Assembly: GCF_014384705.1 (NCBI RefSeq)
Contig: NZ_JACRSN010000002.1
Location: 1 to 64,000 of the forward strand
DNA from: Yeguia hominis
GTDB taxonomy: Bacteria > Bacillota > Clostridia > Oscillospirales > Acutalibacteraceae
Length of the DNA stretch: 64,000 nt
Reading direction: 5' to 3'
Shown: positions 48,669 through 58,026 of the stretch, one piece after another
Numbering within the stretch: the stretch's first letter is position 1
How the letters are laid out: every line of letters starts with the position of its first letter
Program-made: the position numbers and the translations under genes
Notes under the pieces: generated by a model
What the model was told of the DNA's origin: nothing
Seen by the model: only the letters and a program-made list of their open reading frames with translations
Databases searched by the model: none

Positions 48669-50001
48669 ACAGATCAGCCGCCGGCTGATTGCAATTGCGA
48701 TTTTTTCGATGGTGCTGACCGGCGCGGTGATTGCGTTCATTATGCACTGTGCATTTGACGCGCAAATTAAGCATGATATCCGCCTGTATGCCAAGGCGCT
48801 GGCATCGGCGTATACGCAAAATGACGGCCGGTTGTCTTTGCCGGATTTTGAAACGGAGGAGGTCCGCATCACGCTGCTTTCCCCGACCGGAGAGGTTCTG
48901 TTTGAGAGCAGTGCGGATACCAGTAAGATGGAAAATCACCTGACCCGTCCTGAAGTGCGCAAGGCGCTGGAGGAGGGAGAGGGAGAGGCGACCCGAATTT
49001 CAGGAACGCTCGGCAGACAGACCTATTACTACGCGCTTGTGCTGAAAGACGGCAACATTCTGCGGCTTTCCATGTGGTCTGCGAGAATGCTTTCGGCCTA
49101 TCGGAAGCTCATTCCGGTGACGGTCTTTGTCCTGCTGGTTCTGCTTGGAATTTCAGCGCTTTTGTCGATGCTGATGACCAAGCAGCTGGTTCGTCCGATT
49201 ACCGCGATGGCGGACGACGTTGAGCATATGGATGAAAATATGCCTTATACTGAACTTGCCCCGCTTGTAGAAGCGGTGATGGAAGAACAGCAGCGAAAAG
49301 AAGAAAACGAAACGATCCGCCAGCAGTTTACGGCGAATGTTTCCCATGAACTGAAAACCCCGCTGACCTCCATTTCGGGATATGCGGAAATGATTGAAAC
49401 CGGAATTGCCCAGAAAGAGGACATTCCGGAATTTGCCGGAAAAATTCACCACGAAGCGGGACGGCTAATTACGCTGATTTCCGATATTATCAAACTTTCC
49501 GAACTGGATGAGCCGAGCAATGACCGCGACTTTGAAGAAGTGGATCTCTCTGCAGTGGTGGAGAAGAGCGCAGGGTACCTCAAATTCCATGCAGAACAGG
49601 CGGGTGTGCGCCTTGTGCTGACGGCCCCGAAGTGTATGGTCTGGGGAAACGAGGGCATGCTGGAAGAACTGGTTTATAACCTGATGGACAATGCGATCCG
49701 GTATAATCATCCGGGCGGCGATGTGCGGGTTTCCGTGCAAAAGGAACCGGACGGTGCGGCGCTTCTTTCTGTGGTGGACACGGGAATTGGAATTCCCAAA
49801 GAGCATCAAAGCCGGGTGTTTGAGCGGTTCTACCGTGTAGATAAAAGCCGTTCCAAGGAAAGCGGCGGAACCGGACTGGGGCTTGCCATTGTCAAGCACG
49901 TTGCCGAACAGCATGGCGCAAAACTCTCTCTGGAGAGCGAATGGCAGCAGGGTACCGCAATCACGGTTCGGTTTGAAGCGCATCCGGAATGTGCGCTGTA
50001 A
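48628..50001 (+). CDS. PhoR-like sensor histidine kinase
   Basis: A membrane kinase of up to 457 residues. Two membrane spans (about 22-44 and 150-175) flank a ~105-residue extracellular sensor; a HAMP-like linker (RPITAMADDVEHMDE) follows. HisKA has His240 in TANVSHELKTPLTSISGYAE; the ATPase domain has N (NLMDNAIRYN), G1 (VVDTGIGIP), F (FERFYRVDKSRS) and G2 (GGTGLGLAIVKHV) boxes. The frame opens at ATG 48628, overlapping the regulator by 41 nt; TTG at 48643 is an alternative, and neither has a clear ribosome binding site. Confidence 0.93.
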   Translation: MWVIKLRKERSISKQISRRLIAIAIFSMVLTGAVIAFIMHCAFDAQIKHDIRLYAKALASAYTQNDGRLSLPDFETEEVRITLLSPTGEVLFESSADTSKMENHLTRPEVRKALEEGEGEATRISGTLGRQTYYYALVLKDGNILRLSMWSARMLSAYRKLIPVTVFVLLVLLGISALLSMLMTKQLVRPITAMADDVEHMDENMPYTELAPLVEAVMEEQQRKEENETIRQQFTANVSHELKTPLTSISGYAEMIETGIAQKEDIPEFAGKIHHEAGRLITLISDIIKLSELDEPSNDRDFEEVDLSAVVEKSAGYLKFHAEQAGVRLVLTAPKCMVWGNEGMLEELVYNLMDNAIRYNHPGGDVRVSVQKEPDGAALLSVVDTGIGIPKEHQSRVFERFYRVDKSRSKESGGTGLGLAIVKHVAEQHGAKLSLESEWQQGTAITVRFEAHPECAL

Positions 50002-50098
50002 AGCCGGGGAGACCGAATAAACGAACGCACCTTTTTCGAAAGGGACCAAAAGATTGTTTTGCGAAAAACTAGTCCAGCAACACGCAAAGTGCATACAC

Positions 50099-50144
50099 AA
50101 AAGCTCCGCATCGGGACGGCCTTATCCCCATGCGGAGCTTTTTG
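50099..50144. terminator. Bidirectional terminator between kinase and hydrolase genes
   Basis: AAAAGCTCCGCAT (50099-50111) pairs with ATGCGGAGCTTTT (50130-50142), with A-rich and T-rich flanks. It serves the convergent histidine kinase and alpha/beta-hydrolase genes. Confidence 0.8.
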
Positions 50145-50199
50145 ATTCTCTTTATCATTCTGAAAATCGGAAAATGCCATCGCGTTTTAATCGTACCGG

Positions 50200-51144
50200 C
50201 TACATTTTATTGGGCTGAACCCCCAACTTTTGATCGAGAAAAGCAAGCAGATCGCGCTGTACTTCGTCGCGATTGCACTCATTGAGCAGCTCATGACGCG
50301 CGCCCTCATAGAGCTTGAGCGTGACGTCCCGATGACCGGCATCCAGCAGACGCTGATAATAGAATCGCGGACCGGCGCCGTATTTGCCGACGCTGTCCGC
50401 TGCACCGGCAGTGATCAGAATTGGGATCTCGGGGATGGTTTTCGGCCAGTTGCGGCTGCCGAATTCGTGCAGTGCCTCAAGCAGTTCTCCGTAGGCGGAA
50501 GCAGAAAATGCTTCCCCGCGCAGCGGATCCTCCACAAACTTGCGGACCTCCGCCTCGTCGCGCGAGAGCCAGCTGTTTCGCTGCATGGGATCCGATGCGC
50601 ATTTTCCCATATCCGCCTCTGACGCGCGAATCAAAAACTGCGACCGCTTTGTCGGACCCGCAAGTGCAGACGTGATCCGGGCTACCAGACGTCCAAACCC
50701 GCCAAGCGGATTTTGGGCAGGTGTTCCCATCAAAATTAGCAGTGCAAGATTCGGATCACGCGCTGGATAAATGGCCGCAGCGATACTGCCCATGCTGTGA
50801 CCGAACAGAATATGGGGAAGCCCCGGATGTTCTTGGTCGGCATATTGATAGAGGGTTTTCATATCCTCTAAAAGAAAGGAAAACCCGCCCTTTTTCAAAG
50901 AAAACGTACCGCGATGCCCAAAGTCGCTGTTGCCGTGTCCGATATGGTCGTTGGCATATACGATATAGCCGTCTTCGACCAGCAGACGGGCAAACCGGTC
51001 GTACCGGCCGCTGTGTTCGTTCATGCCGTGGGCAATTTGAATGATCGCTTTTGGTGAAATGCAGGGAGCGTCCCATCGTCTGGAAAACAGATCTCCTTCT
51101 CCGCAGGCGGACGGGCGCCGAAATTCCGTAACACGAACCTCCAT
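50200..51144 (-). CDS. Alpha/beta hydrolase, monoacylglycerol lipase-like
   Basis: A 314-residue serine hydrolase. The oxyanion-hole segment is QIAHGMNEHSGRY, the nucleophile elbow ILFGHSMGSI, the acid ITAGAADSVG and the catalytic His in YEGARHELLNE, the pattern of monoacylglycerol lipases and lysophospholipases. Cytoplasmic; probably acts on lysolipids or monoglycerides. ATG at 51144 (MEVRVTEFRRPS) follows GAGGCG; an in-frame extension to 51216 is not supported. Confidence 0.9.
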   Translation of the reverse strand: MEVRVTEFRRPSACGEGDLFSRRWDAPCISPKAIIQIAHGMNEHSGRYDRFARLLVEDGYIVYANDHIGHGNSDFGHRGTFSLKKGGFSFLLEDMKTLYQYADQEHPGLPHILFGHSMGSIAAAIYPARDPNLALLILMGTPAQNPLGGFGRLVARITSALAGPTKRSQFLIRASEADMGKCASDPMQRNSWLSRDEAEVRKFVEDPLRGEAFSASAYGELLEALHEFGSRNWPKTIPEIPILITAGAADSVGKYGAGPRFYYQRLLDAGHRDVTLKLYEGARHELLNECNRDEVQRDLLAFLDQKLGVQPNKM

Positions 51145-51396
51145 AAAAGACGCCTCACTTTCTAAAAAAAGAATCGATTGTGCCGATTTTTTTATAGTAT
51201 ACCACGGATTTTGCATCGATCACAATAGAAATCTCCAGAAAAGACGCGTTTGCGTACGGAACCTTTACACAGTTGTGAAAAAATTGCCGAGTAACCGGGA
51301 AAATCAAAAAATGTTCATAAACGCGTGATAAAATATTTTTGATTTGGCTTTTAAAAAATCAGCATCTCATATCATCTGGAAAGGAATTCTCCGCCT

Positions 51397-54300
51397 ATGT
51401 TTGCAAAGTTCAGTGTCAAAAGACCATTTACCGTTCTCGTCGGCGTTATTTTGGTAATTGTTCTGGGCGTGGTTTCATTTATGAAAATGACCCCGGATCT
51501 TTTGCCGTCGATCGATTTGCCGTACGTTGTGGTCATGACCACCTATCCGGGCGCGACGCCGGAAGAGGTCGAACAGACGGTGACGAAGCCGATTGAGCAG
51601 TCTATGGCAGTGGTGGAGAACGTCAAAACCATCACATCAACTTCCAGTGAAAACTATTCGATTGTCATGATGGAATTTTCCGAAGATGCCGATATGAACG
51701 CGGTTACGACGGATATCCGGGAAGGCCTTGATCGAATTTCCGGCGCCTGGGAGGAAACTATCGGCACACCGTATATCCTGAAGATTAATCCGAACATGAT
51801 TCCGGTAACAGTTGCGGCAGTGGACTATGACGGAAAGACCGGGGCGGAACTTTCAAAATTCGTGGAAGAGACGGCGCTGCCCAAGTTGGAGGGTGTTGAA
51901 GGGGTCGCAAGTGTTTCCACCAGCGGGCTGATTGAAGAATCCGTCCACGTTTTGCTGGACCAGGATAAGATCGATGCTGTCAACCGTAAGGTCCGCAGGG
52001 CTGTGACTTCACAGTTTACCGATGCGGAAAAGGAGCTTGACGACGCACAGCAGAAGTTAAACGACGGCGTTTCCCAAGCGGAAAGCGGAAAATCGGAGAT
52101 CACCGCCGGATATGACGCGCTGCAGACCGCGCAGACGGAACTGACAGAAAAACTCAGCGAGGCCAAACGGCAGCTGGACGATAAAAAAACAGAGCTTTTG
52201 GAAGCGCAGATCAAGCTTAACAACGCGATGCAGCTTTGCACAGTGGAAAAAGAGACGCTCGTTAAGTCTGTGCAGCAGCTGACGGAGCTGCAGACGTCAA
52301 TGACGGCGCTGAAGTCGGAGTTTTCGCAGATGCAGGAAGAGTGGACGGCGCTCGCAGAGATTCAGGCGCAGCTTACCGCGCTTGAAAGCGCGCGGCAGGC
52401 AATGATTGATGCCAGCTGTGCGGCGGACCCGTCTCTGACGCCGGAAGAGGCAGAAGCACAGCTGCGGGAGAATTCCGAGGCATTTCAGGAGATCGAAGCA
52501 CAGCTTGCAAAACAGGATCAGGCGCTGGCATCCTATGGCTTAACCAGGGAGACGCTGGATGCGCGCATGAAGGCGCTGCAATCGCAGATGGACGACACAG
52601 AACTGGCAATTGCCGCAACGCTGGAGATCCTCGAACAGCTCGGTGTGAAAGAGGACGCACTCGATAGTGTGATTGCCGGGCTGAATGACCAGCTTGCCCA
52701 GGTGGAAAAACAGCTGGAAGAACTGCAAACGGCCTCTGATCAGCTTGCGGCCGGAAAATTGACGGTTTCGCAGGCCTTGCAGCAGATTGACACCCAGGAA
52801 TCCAGCGCGAACTATGAGATGAACCAAAATCTGACCAAAATGATTGTCGGCGACCAGATGTTGGAAGCAACGCTCAGCCAGCTGGAATCTGCACAGCAGG
52901 AGCTTGACGCTTCCAAAGAAACGTTTGAGAAAACAAAAGTGGATGCGCTCGAAAAGGCAGACATTACAGACAAAATTACGCTGTCTTCGATTTCTGCAAT
53001 CCTGACTGCGCAGAATTTCTCAATGCCGGCCGGCTATGTCGCCGAGGACGGCGTGGACTATCTGGTGCGGGTGGGCGACAAAATTGAGGATCTGGACGCA
53101 CTGCAAAATCTCGTGCTGTTTGATTTGGGAATTGACGGCCTGGAGCCGATTCGGCTTTCAGATGTTGCAGAGGTGTTTTTGACCGATAACGCCGATTCCT
53201 CATATGCGAAGATCAACGGCGAAGACGGCGTGCTGCTCTCTTTTTCCAAGCAGTCCGGCTACGCCACGGCGGAGGCTTCCGGAAAAATTCTTGCGAAATT
53301 TGAAGAACTCAGCAAACAGTATGAAGGCCTGCATTTTACCACGCTGATGGATCAGGGCGACTATATCCATATTGTGGTCAACTCTGTTCTGGACAATCTG
53401 CTGATCGGCGCACTGCTGGCGATTTTGATTCTGGCGCTGTTTTTGAAGGACATCCGGCCGACGTTTATTGTTGCGTGTTCGGTTCCGATCAGCGTAACAT
53501 TTGCCATTGTCCTGATGTATTTTTCGGGCGTGACCCTGAATATGATTTCCCTCGCGGGTCTTGCAGTCGGCGTCGGAATGCTGGTGGATAACTCAATTGT
53601 GGTCATCGAAAATATTTATCGCCTGCGGCGGATGGGCGTATCGCTGACCAAAGCGTCTATTTCCGGAGCCGTACAGGTCGCGGCGGCGGTAACCGCTTCT
53701 ACGCTCACAACGATCTGCGTATTTTTCCCGATCGTCTTTATTGAAGGGCTGACGCGCCAATTGTTTACCGATATGGCGCTGACAATTGCCTATTCGCTGC
53801 TTGCAAGCCTGGCCGTTTCTCTGACGCTTGTGCCGGCGATGTCCACGGGACTTCTGCAAAAGACCTCGGAACGTCAAAACAAGCTCTTTAACCGGACACA
53901 ATCCGGGTATAGGAAAGGCGTCGCATTTGCGCTGCGCCATCGGGCCGCGGTATTGCTGCTGGCGGTGGTGCTGCTGGCGGGCAGCGTAGTGCTTGCGCTG
54001 CAAAAAGGATTTTCCTATATGCCGGAAATGGACGGGACAGAAATCATGGTCAGCGTCCAGATGCCGGAAGAAGCAACCTTTGCAGATTTGACAGAGACAT
54101 CGGACGCAATTGCGGAAAAGATTTATGCGATGGACGAGGTCGATACGGTCGGCGCGATGCTCAGCAGCGGTATGAGCAGTATGCTGGGTATGAATATGGA
54201 CAGCGCGGCGGGAGATTCCGGCGCCGTGACCATGTATGCACTGCTCAAAGACAGCCGCAAGGTTTCTGCCTCTGCGGTTGCGCGGAAAATCGAAGCGCTC

Positions 54301-55473
54301 AGCGCGGATTTTGACTGCGAGATTACAGCGAGCGGCTCCTCTACCATGTCGAACTACTCGACCATGATGGGCGGCTCTGGCGTGACCATTCAGCTTTACG
54401 GGGAGAATCTCGATGATCTGCAGAAAACGGCCAAGGAAGTGGCAGGAAAACTGGAAGGCGTCGAAGGAATTCGATCCGTTGAGAACGGAATCGGTGAGAC
54501 GACACCCGAACTGCGGATTTCTGTCGATAAGGAAAAGGCAATTCGCGAAGGGCTTACCGTTGCACAGGTTTATGCCAGCTTTTCTGCGGCCATGCAGGAA
54601 AAGACAACGGCAACCGTGCTTTCTGACAGCGATTATGAGGTTCTTGTGATTTCCGGCGCCGCACAGGATTTGACGCCGGAGGATATCCGAAAATTCACTT
54701 TCTCTGCGACGACGGCGGACGGTTCCACCAAAGAAGTGAACATTTCGGATATCGCAACCATTGCTGAGACCGAAACGCTTGCCTCCATTTCCCGTTCGGA
54801 ACAGCGCCGGTATCTGACGGTTTCTGCAGAAATTGACGACGGATACAACGTGACGCTTGTGACACAGGCGGCCGAAAAGGCGCTGGCAGATTACAAGCCG
54901 GCCGACGGAATTACGGTGGAATTTGCCGGAGAAAACGAGACGATTATGAGCGCGCTTTCTGATTTGCTTCTCATGTTGCTTCTGGGTGTGGTGATCGTCT
55001 ACCTGATTATGGTTGCGCAGTTCCAGTCGCTGCTCTCTCCGATGATTGTCATGTTTACGATTCCGCTGGCCTTTACAGGCGGACTTTTTGCGCTGTTGAT
55101 CTGCGGATCGGAAATCAGCGTGGTCGCCATGATCGGATTTGTGATGCTGGTCGGCGTCATTGTCAATAACGGTATTGTGCTCGTGGACTGCATCAACCAG
55201 CTTCGCGAACAGGGGATGGAAAAGCGCGAGGCCATCATCGAGGCAGGATATATCCGGCTCCGTCCGGTTTTGATGACAGCGCTGACAACGATTCTTGCGA
55301 TGGTTCCGCTTGCAGCCGGAATCGGAACGGGCGCATCTATGATGCAGCCGGTTGCAATCGTGTGTATCGGCGGTTTGGTTTACGCGACCTTCATGACCAT
55401 GTTTGTTGTCCCGGTAATGTATGATTTCCTTAGCCGCAAAAAAATGCGGATCGTAAAAAAAGCAGATTTGTAG
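51397..55473 (+). CDS. RND superfamily efflux pump (AcrB/SwrC type) with long coiled-coil insertion
   Basis: A 1358-residue proton-driven exporter with 12 predicted membrane spans in two halves: one span near residue 10-30, a large exterior loop, spans 2-6 (about 655-830), span 7 (about 850-870), a second loop and spans 8-12 (about 1185-1350). PGATPEEVEQTVTKPIEQ and SLAGLAVGVGMLVDNSIVVIENIYR are HAE-RND signatures; Asp in GMLVDN is the proton relay. Unlike Gram-negative AcrB, the first loop carries a coiled coil (about 205-520; KELDDAQQKLND, QLEELQTASDQL) that could span the thick cell wall. No adaptor gene lies beside it. Substrates are unknown. Confidence 0.9.
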   Translation: MFAKFSVKRPFTVLVGVILVIVLGVVSFMKMTPDLLPSIDLPYVVVMTTYPGATPEEVEQTVTKPIEQSMAVVENVKTITSTSSENYSIVMMEFSEDADMNAVTTDIREGLDRISGAWEETIGTPYILKINPNMIPVTVAAVDYDGKTGAELSKFVEETALPKLEGVEGVASVSTSGLIEESVHVLLDQDKIDAVNRKVRRAVTSQFTDAEKELDDAQQKLNDGVSQAESGKSEITAGYDALQTAQTELTEKLSEAKRQLDDKKTELLEAQIKLNNAMQLCTVEKETLVKSVQQLTELQTSMTALKSEFSQMQEEWTALAEIQAQLTALESARQAMIDASCAADPSLTPEEAEAQLRENSEAFQEIEAQLAKQDQALASYGLTRETLDARMKALQSQMDDTELAIAATLEILEQLGVKEDALDSVIAGLNDQLAQVEKQLEELQTASDQLAAGKLTVSQALQQIDTQESSANYEMNQNLTKMIVGDQMLEATLSQLESAQQELDASKETFEKTKVDALEKADITDKITLSSISAILTAQNFSMPAGYVAEDGVDYLVRVGDKIEDLDALQNLVLFDLGIDGLEPIRLSDVAEVFLTDNADSSYAKINGEDGVLLSFSKQSGYATAEASGKILAKFEELSKQYEGLHFTTLMDQGDYIHIVVNSVLDNLLIGALLAILILALFLKDIRPTFIVACSVPISVTFAIVLMYFSGVTLNMISLAGLAVGVGMLVDNSIVVIENIYRLRRMGVSLTKASISGAVQVAAAVTASTLTTICVFFPIVFIEGLTRQLFTDMALTIAYSLLASLAVSLTLVPAMSTGLLQKTSERQNKLFNRTQSGYRKGVAFALRHRAAVLLLAVVLLAGSVVLALQKGFSYMPEMDGTEIMVSVQMPEEATFADLTETSDAIAEKIYAMDEVDTVGAMLSSGMSSMLGMNMDSAAGDSGAVTMYALLKDSRKVSASAVARKIEALSADFDCEITASGSSTMSNYSTMMGGSGVTIQLYGENLDDLQKTAKEVAGKLEGVEGIRSVENGIGETTPELRISVDKEKAIREGLTVAQVYASFSAAMQEKTTATVLSDSDYEVLVISGAAQDLTPEDIRKFTFSATTADGSTKEVNISDIATIAETETLASISRSEQRRYLTVSAEIDDGYNVTLVTQAAEKALADYKPADGITVEFAGENETIMSALSDLLLMLLLGVVIVYLIMVAQFQSLLSPMIVMFTIPLAFTGGLFALLICGSEISVVAMIGFVMLVGVIVNNGIVLVDCINQLREQGMEKREAIIEAGYIRLRPVLMTALTTILAMVPLAAGIGTGASMMQPVAIVCIGGLVYATFMTMFVVPVMYDFLSRKKMRIVKKADL

Positions 55474-55495
55474 GTTACAAATCAATAAATAATCC

Positions 55496-55524
55496 TTTAC
55501 TTTCCAAATATTTTACGCTAGAAT
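55496..55524 (+). promoter_or_regulatory. Promoter of the short-chain dehydrogenase gene
   Basis: TTTACT (55496-55501), 17-bp spacer, TAGAAT (55519-55524). It lies 63 bp before the start codon. Confidence 0.6.
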
Positions 55525-55587
55525 GATGGTGCATTTTTGATGTGCAAAGGGCACATGGAGGATTCATATCAAAAGGAGGACAAAGAA

Positions 55588-56361
55588 ATGGGTGTTTTGG
55601 AACGGTTTTCCATGCAGGGAAAAAAAGTAGTCGTCACTGGCGGCGCACAGGGAATCGGCAGAGCCGGAGCGGAAGCAATGGCGGAAGCCGGAGCAGAGGT
55701 CGGCATTTTTGATTTGAATTTGGAGATTGCAGAAAAAACAGCCAAGGAAATTGAAGAAGCATACGGACACAAGGCAAAGGCGTACCGCTGCGATGTTACG
55801 GACGAGGATGCCGTAATTGCAACCTTTGCTGCGTTTGTCGCAGATTTTGGAACACTCGACGGCGTCTTTAACAATGCCGGAATCTGCATTCACAAGAATG
55901 CGGAAGAGGTTTCCAAAGCAGAATGGTGCAAGGTCCTGGACGTCAACCTCAACGGTATTTTTGTGGTGGCGCGCGAGGCGGCACGTTTGTTCCTGAAGGA
56001 AGGAAAAAAGGGGTCCATCGTGAACACGGCTTCTATGTCCGGCACGATCGTCAATGTTCCGCAGCGTCAGGCATCCTACAATGCTTCAAAGGCTGCCGTT
56101 GCGCACCTGACAAAGAGCCTTGCAGTCGAGTGGGCCGAAAAGGGCATTCGCGTCAACTGCATCAGTCCCGGATATATCTATACGGAGCTTGTGGAAAAGC
56201 TGGATCCGGGTCTGCGGAAAACCTGGCTCGATATGATTCCGGTACACCGTATGGGTACGCCGGATGAGCTCGCCTGCGGAATCCTCTATCTGATGAGCGA
56301 TGCTTCTACATATACCACCGGTACCGACCTCATTATGGACGGCGGGTTTACCAGCATCTGA
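55588..56361 (+). CDS. SDR family NAD(P)-dependent oxidoreductase
   Basis: A 257-residue short-chain dehydrogenase. The nucleotide-binding motif is VTGGAQGIGRAG, the structural NNAG is in GVFNNAGIC, catalytic Ser lies in NTASMSG, and YNASK is the YxxxK pair. Asp in GIFDLN at the end of beta-2 favours NAD(H). The closest functional groups by pattern are sugar-alcohol and gluconate dehydrogenases, but the substrate is not fixed. ATG at 55588 follows AAAAGGAGG. Convergent with the gcv operon. Confidence 0.92.
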   Translation: MGVLERFSMQGKKVVVTGGAQGIGRAGAEAMAEAGAEVGIFDLNLEIAEKTAKEIEEAYGHKAKAYRCDVTDEDAVIATFAAFVADFGTLDGVFNNAGICIHKNAEEVSKAEWCKVLDVNLNGIFVVAREAARLFLKEGKKGSIVNTASMSGTIVNVPQRQASYNASKAAVAHLTKSLAVEWAEKGIRVNCISPGYIYTELVEKLDPGLRKTWLDMIPVHRMGTPDELACGILYLMSDASTYTTGTDLIMDGGFTSI

Positions 56362-56367
56362 GTCTGG

Positions 56368-56599
56368 ATTTCTTCCCGGAATCGGGTGTGGAGCCTGGAT
56401 AAAGAACATTCTAGGAAACTTTTCGAGAAAAGTTTCCTAGAACCTTCAAAAGCTTTCATGAAAAATCCCGTACTACCCTGCGAACGCAGGGCGGTACGGG
56501 ATTTTTTGTAAAAGTTCTTGAGGATTTTTAAGGAACTTCTTTCAAGAAGTTCCTTAAAACGTGCTTCACGCAGCCTCACACCCGATCCCGGGAAGAAAT
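56368..56599. repeat. 232-bp composite palindrome with three hairpins (MITE-like)
   Basis: It fills the gap between the SDR and gcvPB stops. Outer arms 56368-56390 and 56577-56599 are 23-bp inverted repeats (ATTTCTTCCCGG, then ATCGGGTGTG). Inside lie a 16-bp perfect hairpin at 56409-56442 (TTCTAGGAAACTTTTC), a 22-bp central hairpin at 56461-56506 (AAAAATCCCGTAC, then CCCTGCG) and another 16-bp perfect hairpin at 56526-56559 (TTTTAAGGAACTTCTT). All are symmetrical about 56483.5, and the linkers are also partly inverted. The central hairpin ends in T runs and can terminate both genes. The shape suggests a non-autonomous mobile element, but no transposase or target duplication is seen. Confidence 0.85.
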
Positions 56600-56603
56600 T
56601 CGG

Positions 56604-58025
56604 CTAAAATGCATACCGTAAGACAGGCTTGCGGGCGGCAAGGGTTTCGTCCGGACGGCGGATCGGCGTGGTCTGCGGTGCGCGATGCAGCGCATCGGGA
56701 TCGGTATGCGCCAGCTGATAAAGCGACTGGAAGACTGCGGCAGCAGCGTCTAGGGTTTCTCTGGATTCGGTTTCGGTCGGTTCGAGCATCAGCGCCTCGT
56801 GGACGATCAGGGGGAAATACATGGTTGGCGGATGCATGCCGTGATCCAAAAGACCCTTTGCAATATCCATGGCAGAGACACCGGTTTGCTTTTTCAGGCT
56901 TTCGAGCGTGAGAACAAACTCATGCATACAGGTGGTGTCAAAAGCCAGATCATAGTTTTCAGACAGCTTTTTCATTAGATAGTTGGCATTGAGCACCGCA
57001 TTTTCAGCGGCTTCCCGAACACCTTCTGCGCCGAGCGTCATCAGATATGCCAGCGCCCGAACGACGACGAGGAAATTCCCATAGAACGAACGGACTTTCC
57101 CGACGCTTTGCGGCCGGTCGTAGTCAAAGGAAGCGTCTGCCAAAACCGGCTTCGGAAGGAACGGCGCAAGAAATGCCTTGCATCCGACGGCGCCGCTTCC
57201 CGGACCGCCGCCGCCATGCGGGGTAGAAAAGGTTTTGTGCAGATTCAGATGCACCACATCGAATCCCATGTCGCCGGGCCGCACAACGCCCATCACGGCG
57301 TTGAGGTTGGCGCCGTCATAGTAATTCAGTCCGCCGACTTCATGGACAATTCGCGTGATTTCCAGAATGTTTTTATCAAACAGGCCGACGGTGTTCGGAT
57401 TGGTGAGCATGAGTCCGGCGGTATCCGGGCCGACCGCTGCGCGCAGCGCGTCGAGGTCAAGACATCCATCCGGACCGGAGGGCAGATTGACAATTTCAAA
57501 CCCGTTCATCACTGCGGACGCCGGGTTGGTTCCGTGTGCGGAATCGGGAATCAGGATTTTCCGGCGGGCAGTATCTCCCCGGGAACGATGATACGCCTTG
57601 ATCAGCAGAATTCCTGTGAACTCTCCGTGCGCACCGGCGGCAGGCTGGAAGGTCATGTGATTCATGCCGGTAATTTCCGTCAGATAGGCTTCTGCAAGCG
57701 AAAGCACACGCAGGCAACCTTTGGCAGTGCTTTCCGGCTGCAGCGGATGAATTCCGGTGAATCCGGGAAGCGCGCTCAGGTCCTCGTGGAGTTTCGGATT
57801 GTATTTCATCGTGCAGGAACCGAGCGGATAGAACCCGCAGTTTACGCCGTAGGTTCGTTTGGCGAGCGCAGAATAGTGACGCGAGAGATCGTTTTCCGAA
57901 ATTTCAGGAAGACGAAGTGCGGTTTGACGCAGATTTTCCGGATCCGGCAAGCACTCCGGAACGTCGCACGGGGGCAAGAGAGAAAGTCCTCTGCCGGGTA
58001 CGCTTTTTTCAAAAATCAGGTCCAT
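56604..58025 (-). CDS. gcvPB: Glycine dehydrogenase (decarboxylating) subunit 2
   Basis: A 473-residue C-terminal half of the P-protein, which decarboxylates glycine and passes aminomethyl to the H-protein lipoate. The PLP lysine is in VHLNLHKTFSTPHGGGGPGSG; PDSAHGTNPASAVMNGFE and FYPLGSCTMKYNPK are family motifs. It is last in the gcvT-gcvH-gcvPA-gcvPB operon, 1 nt from gcvPA. Its stop abuts the 232-bp palindrome. Confidence 0.97.
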   Translation of the reverse strand: MDLIFEKSVPGRGLSLLPPCDVPECLPDPENLRQTALRLPEISENDLSRHYSALAKRTYGVNCGFYPLGSCTMKYNPKLHEDLSALPGFTGIHPLQPESTAKGCLRVLSLAEAYLTEITGMNHMTFQPAAGAHGEFTGILLIKAYHRSRGDTARRKILIPDSAHGTNPASAVMNGFEIVNLPSGPDGCLDLDALRAAVGPDTAGLMLTNPNTVGLFDKNILEITRIVHEVGGLNYYDGANLNAVMGVVRPGDMGFDVVHLNLHKTFSTPHGGGGPGSGAVGCKAFLAPFLPKPVLADASFDYDRPQSVGKVRSFYGNFLVVVRALAYLMTLGAEGVREAAENAVLNANYLMKKLSENYDLAFDTTCMHEFVLTLESLKKQTGVSAMDIAKGLLDHGMHPPTMYFPLIVHEALMLEPTETESRETLDAAAAVFQSLYQLAHTDPDALHRAPQTTPIRRPDETLAARKPVLRYAF

Positions 58026-58026
58026 T

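Noticed and set aside
53593..55485. 630-codon open frame antisense to the RND pump gene
   Set aside because: Cys/His/Arg-rich composition typical of the antisense of a real GC-rich gene, no family similarity, and the plus-strand pump is unambiguous.
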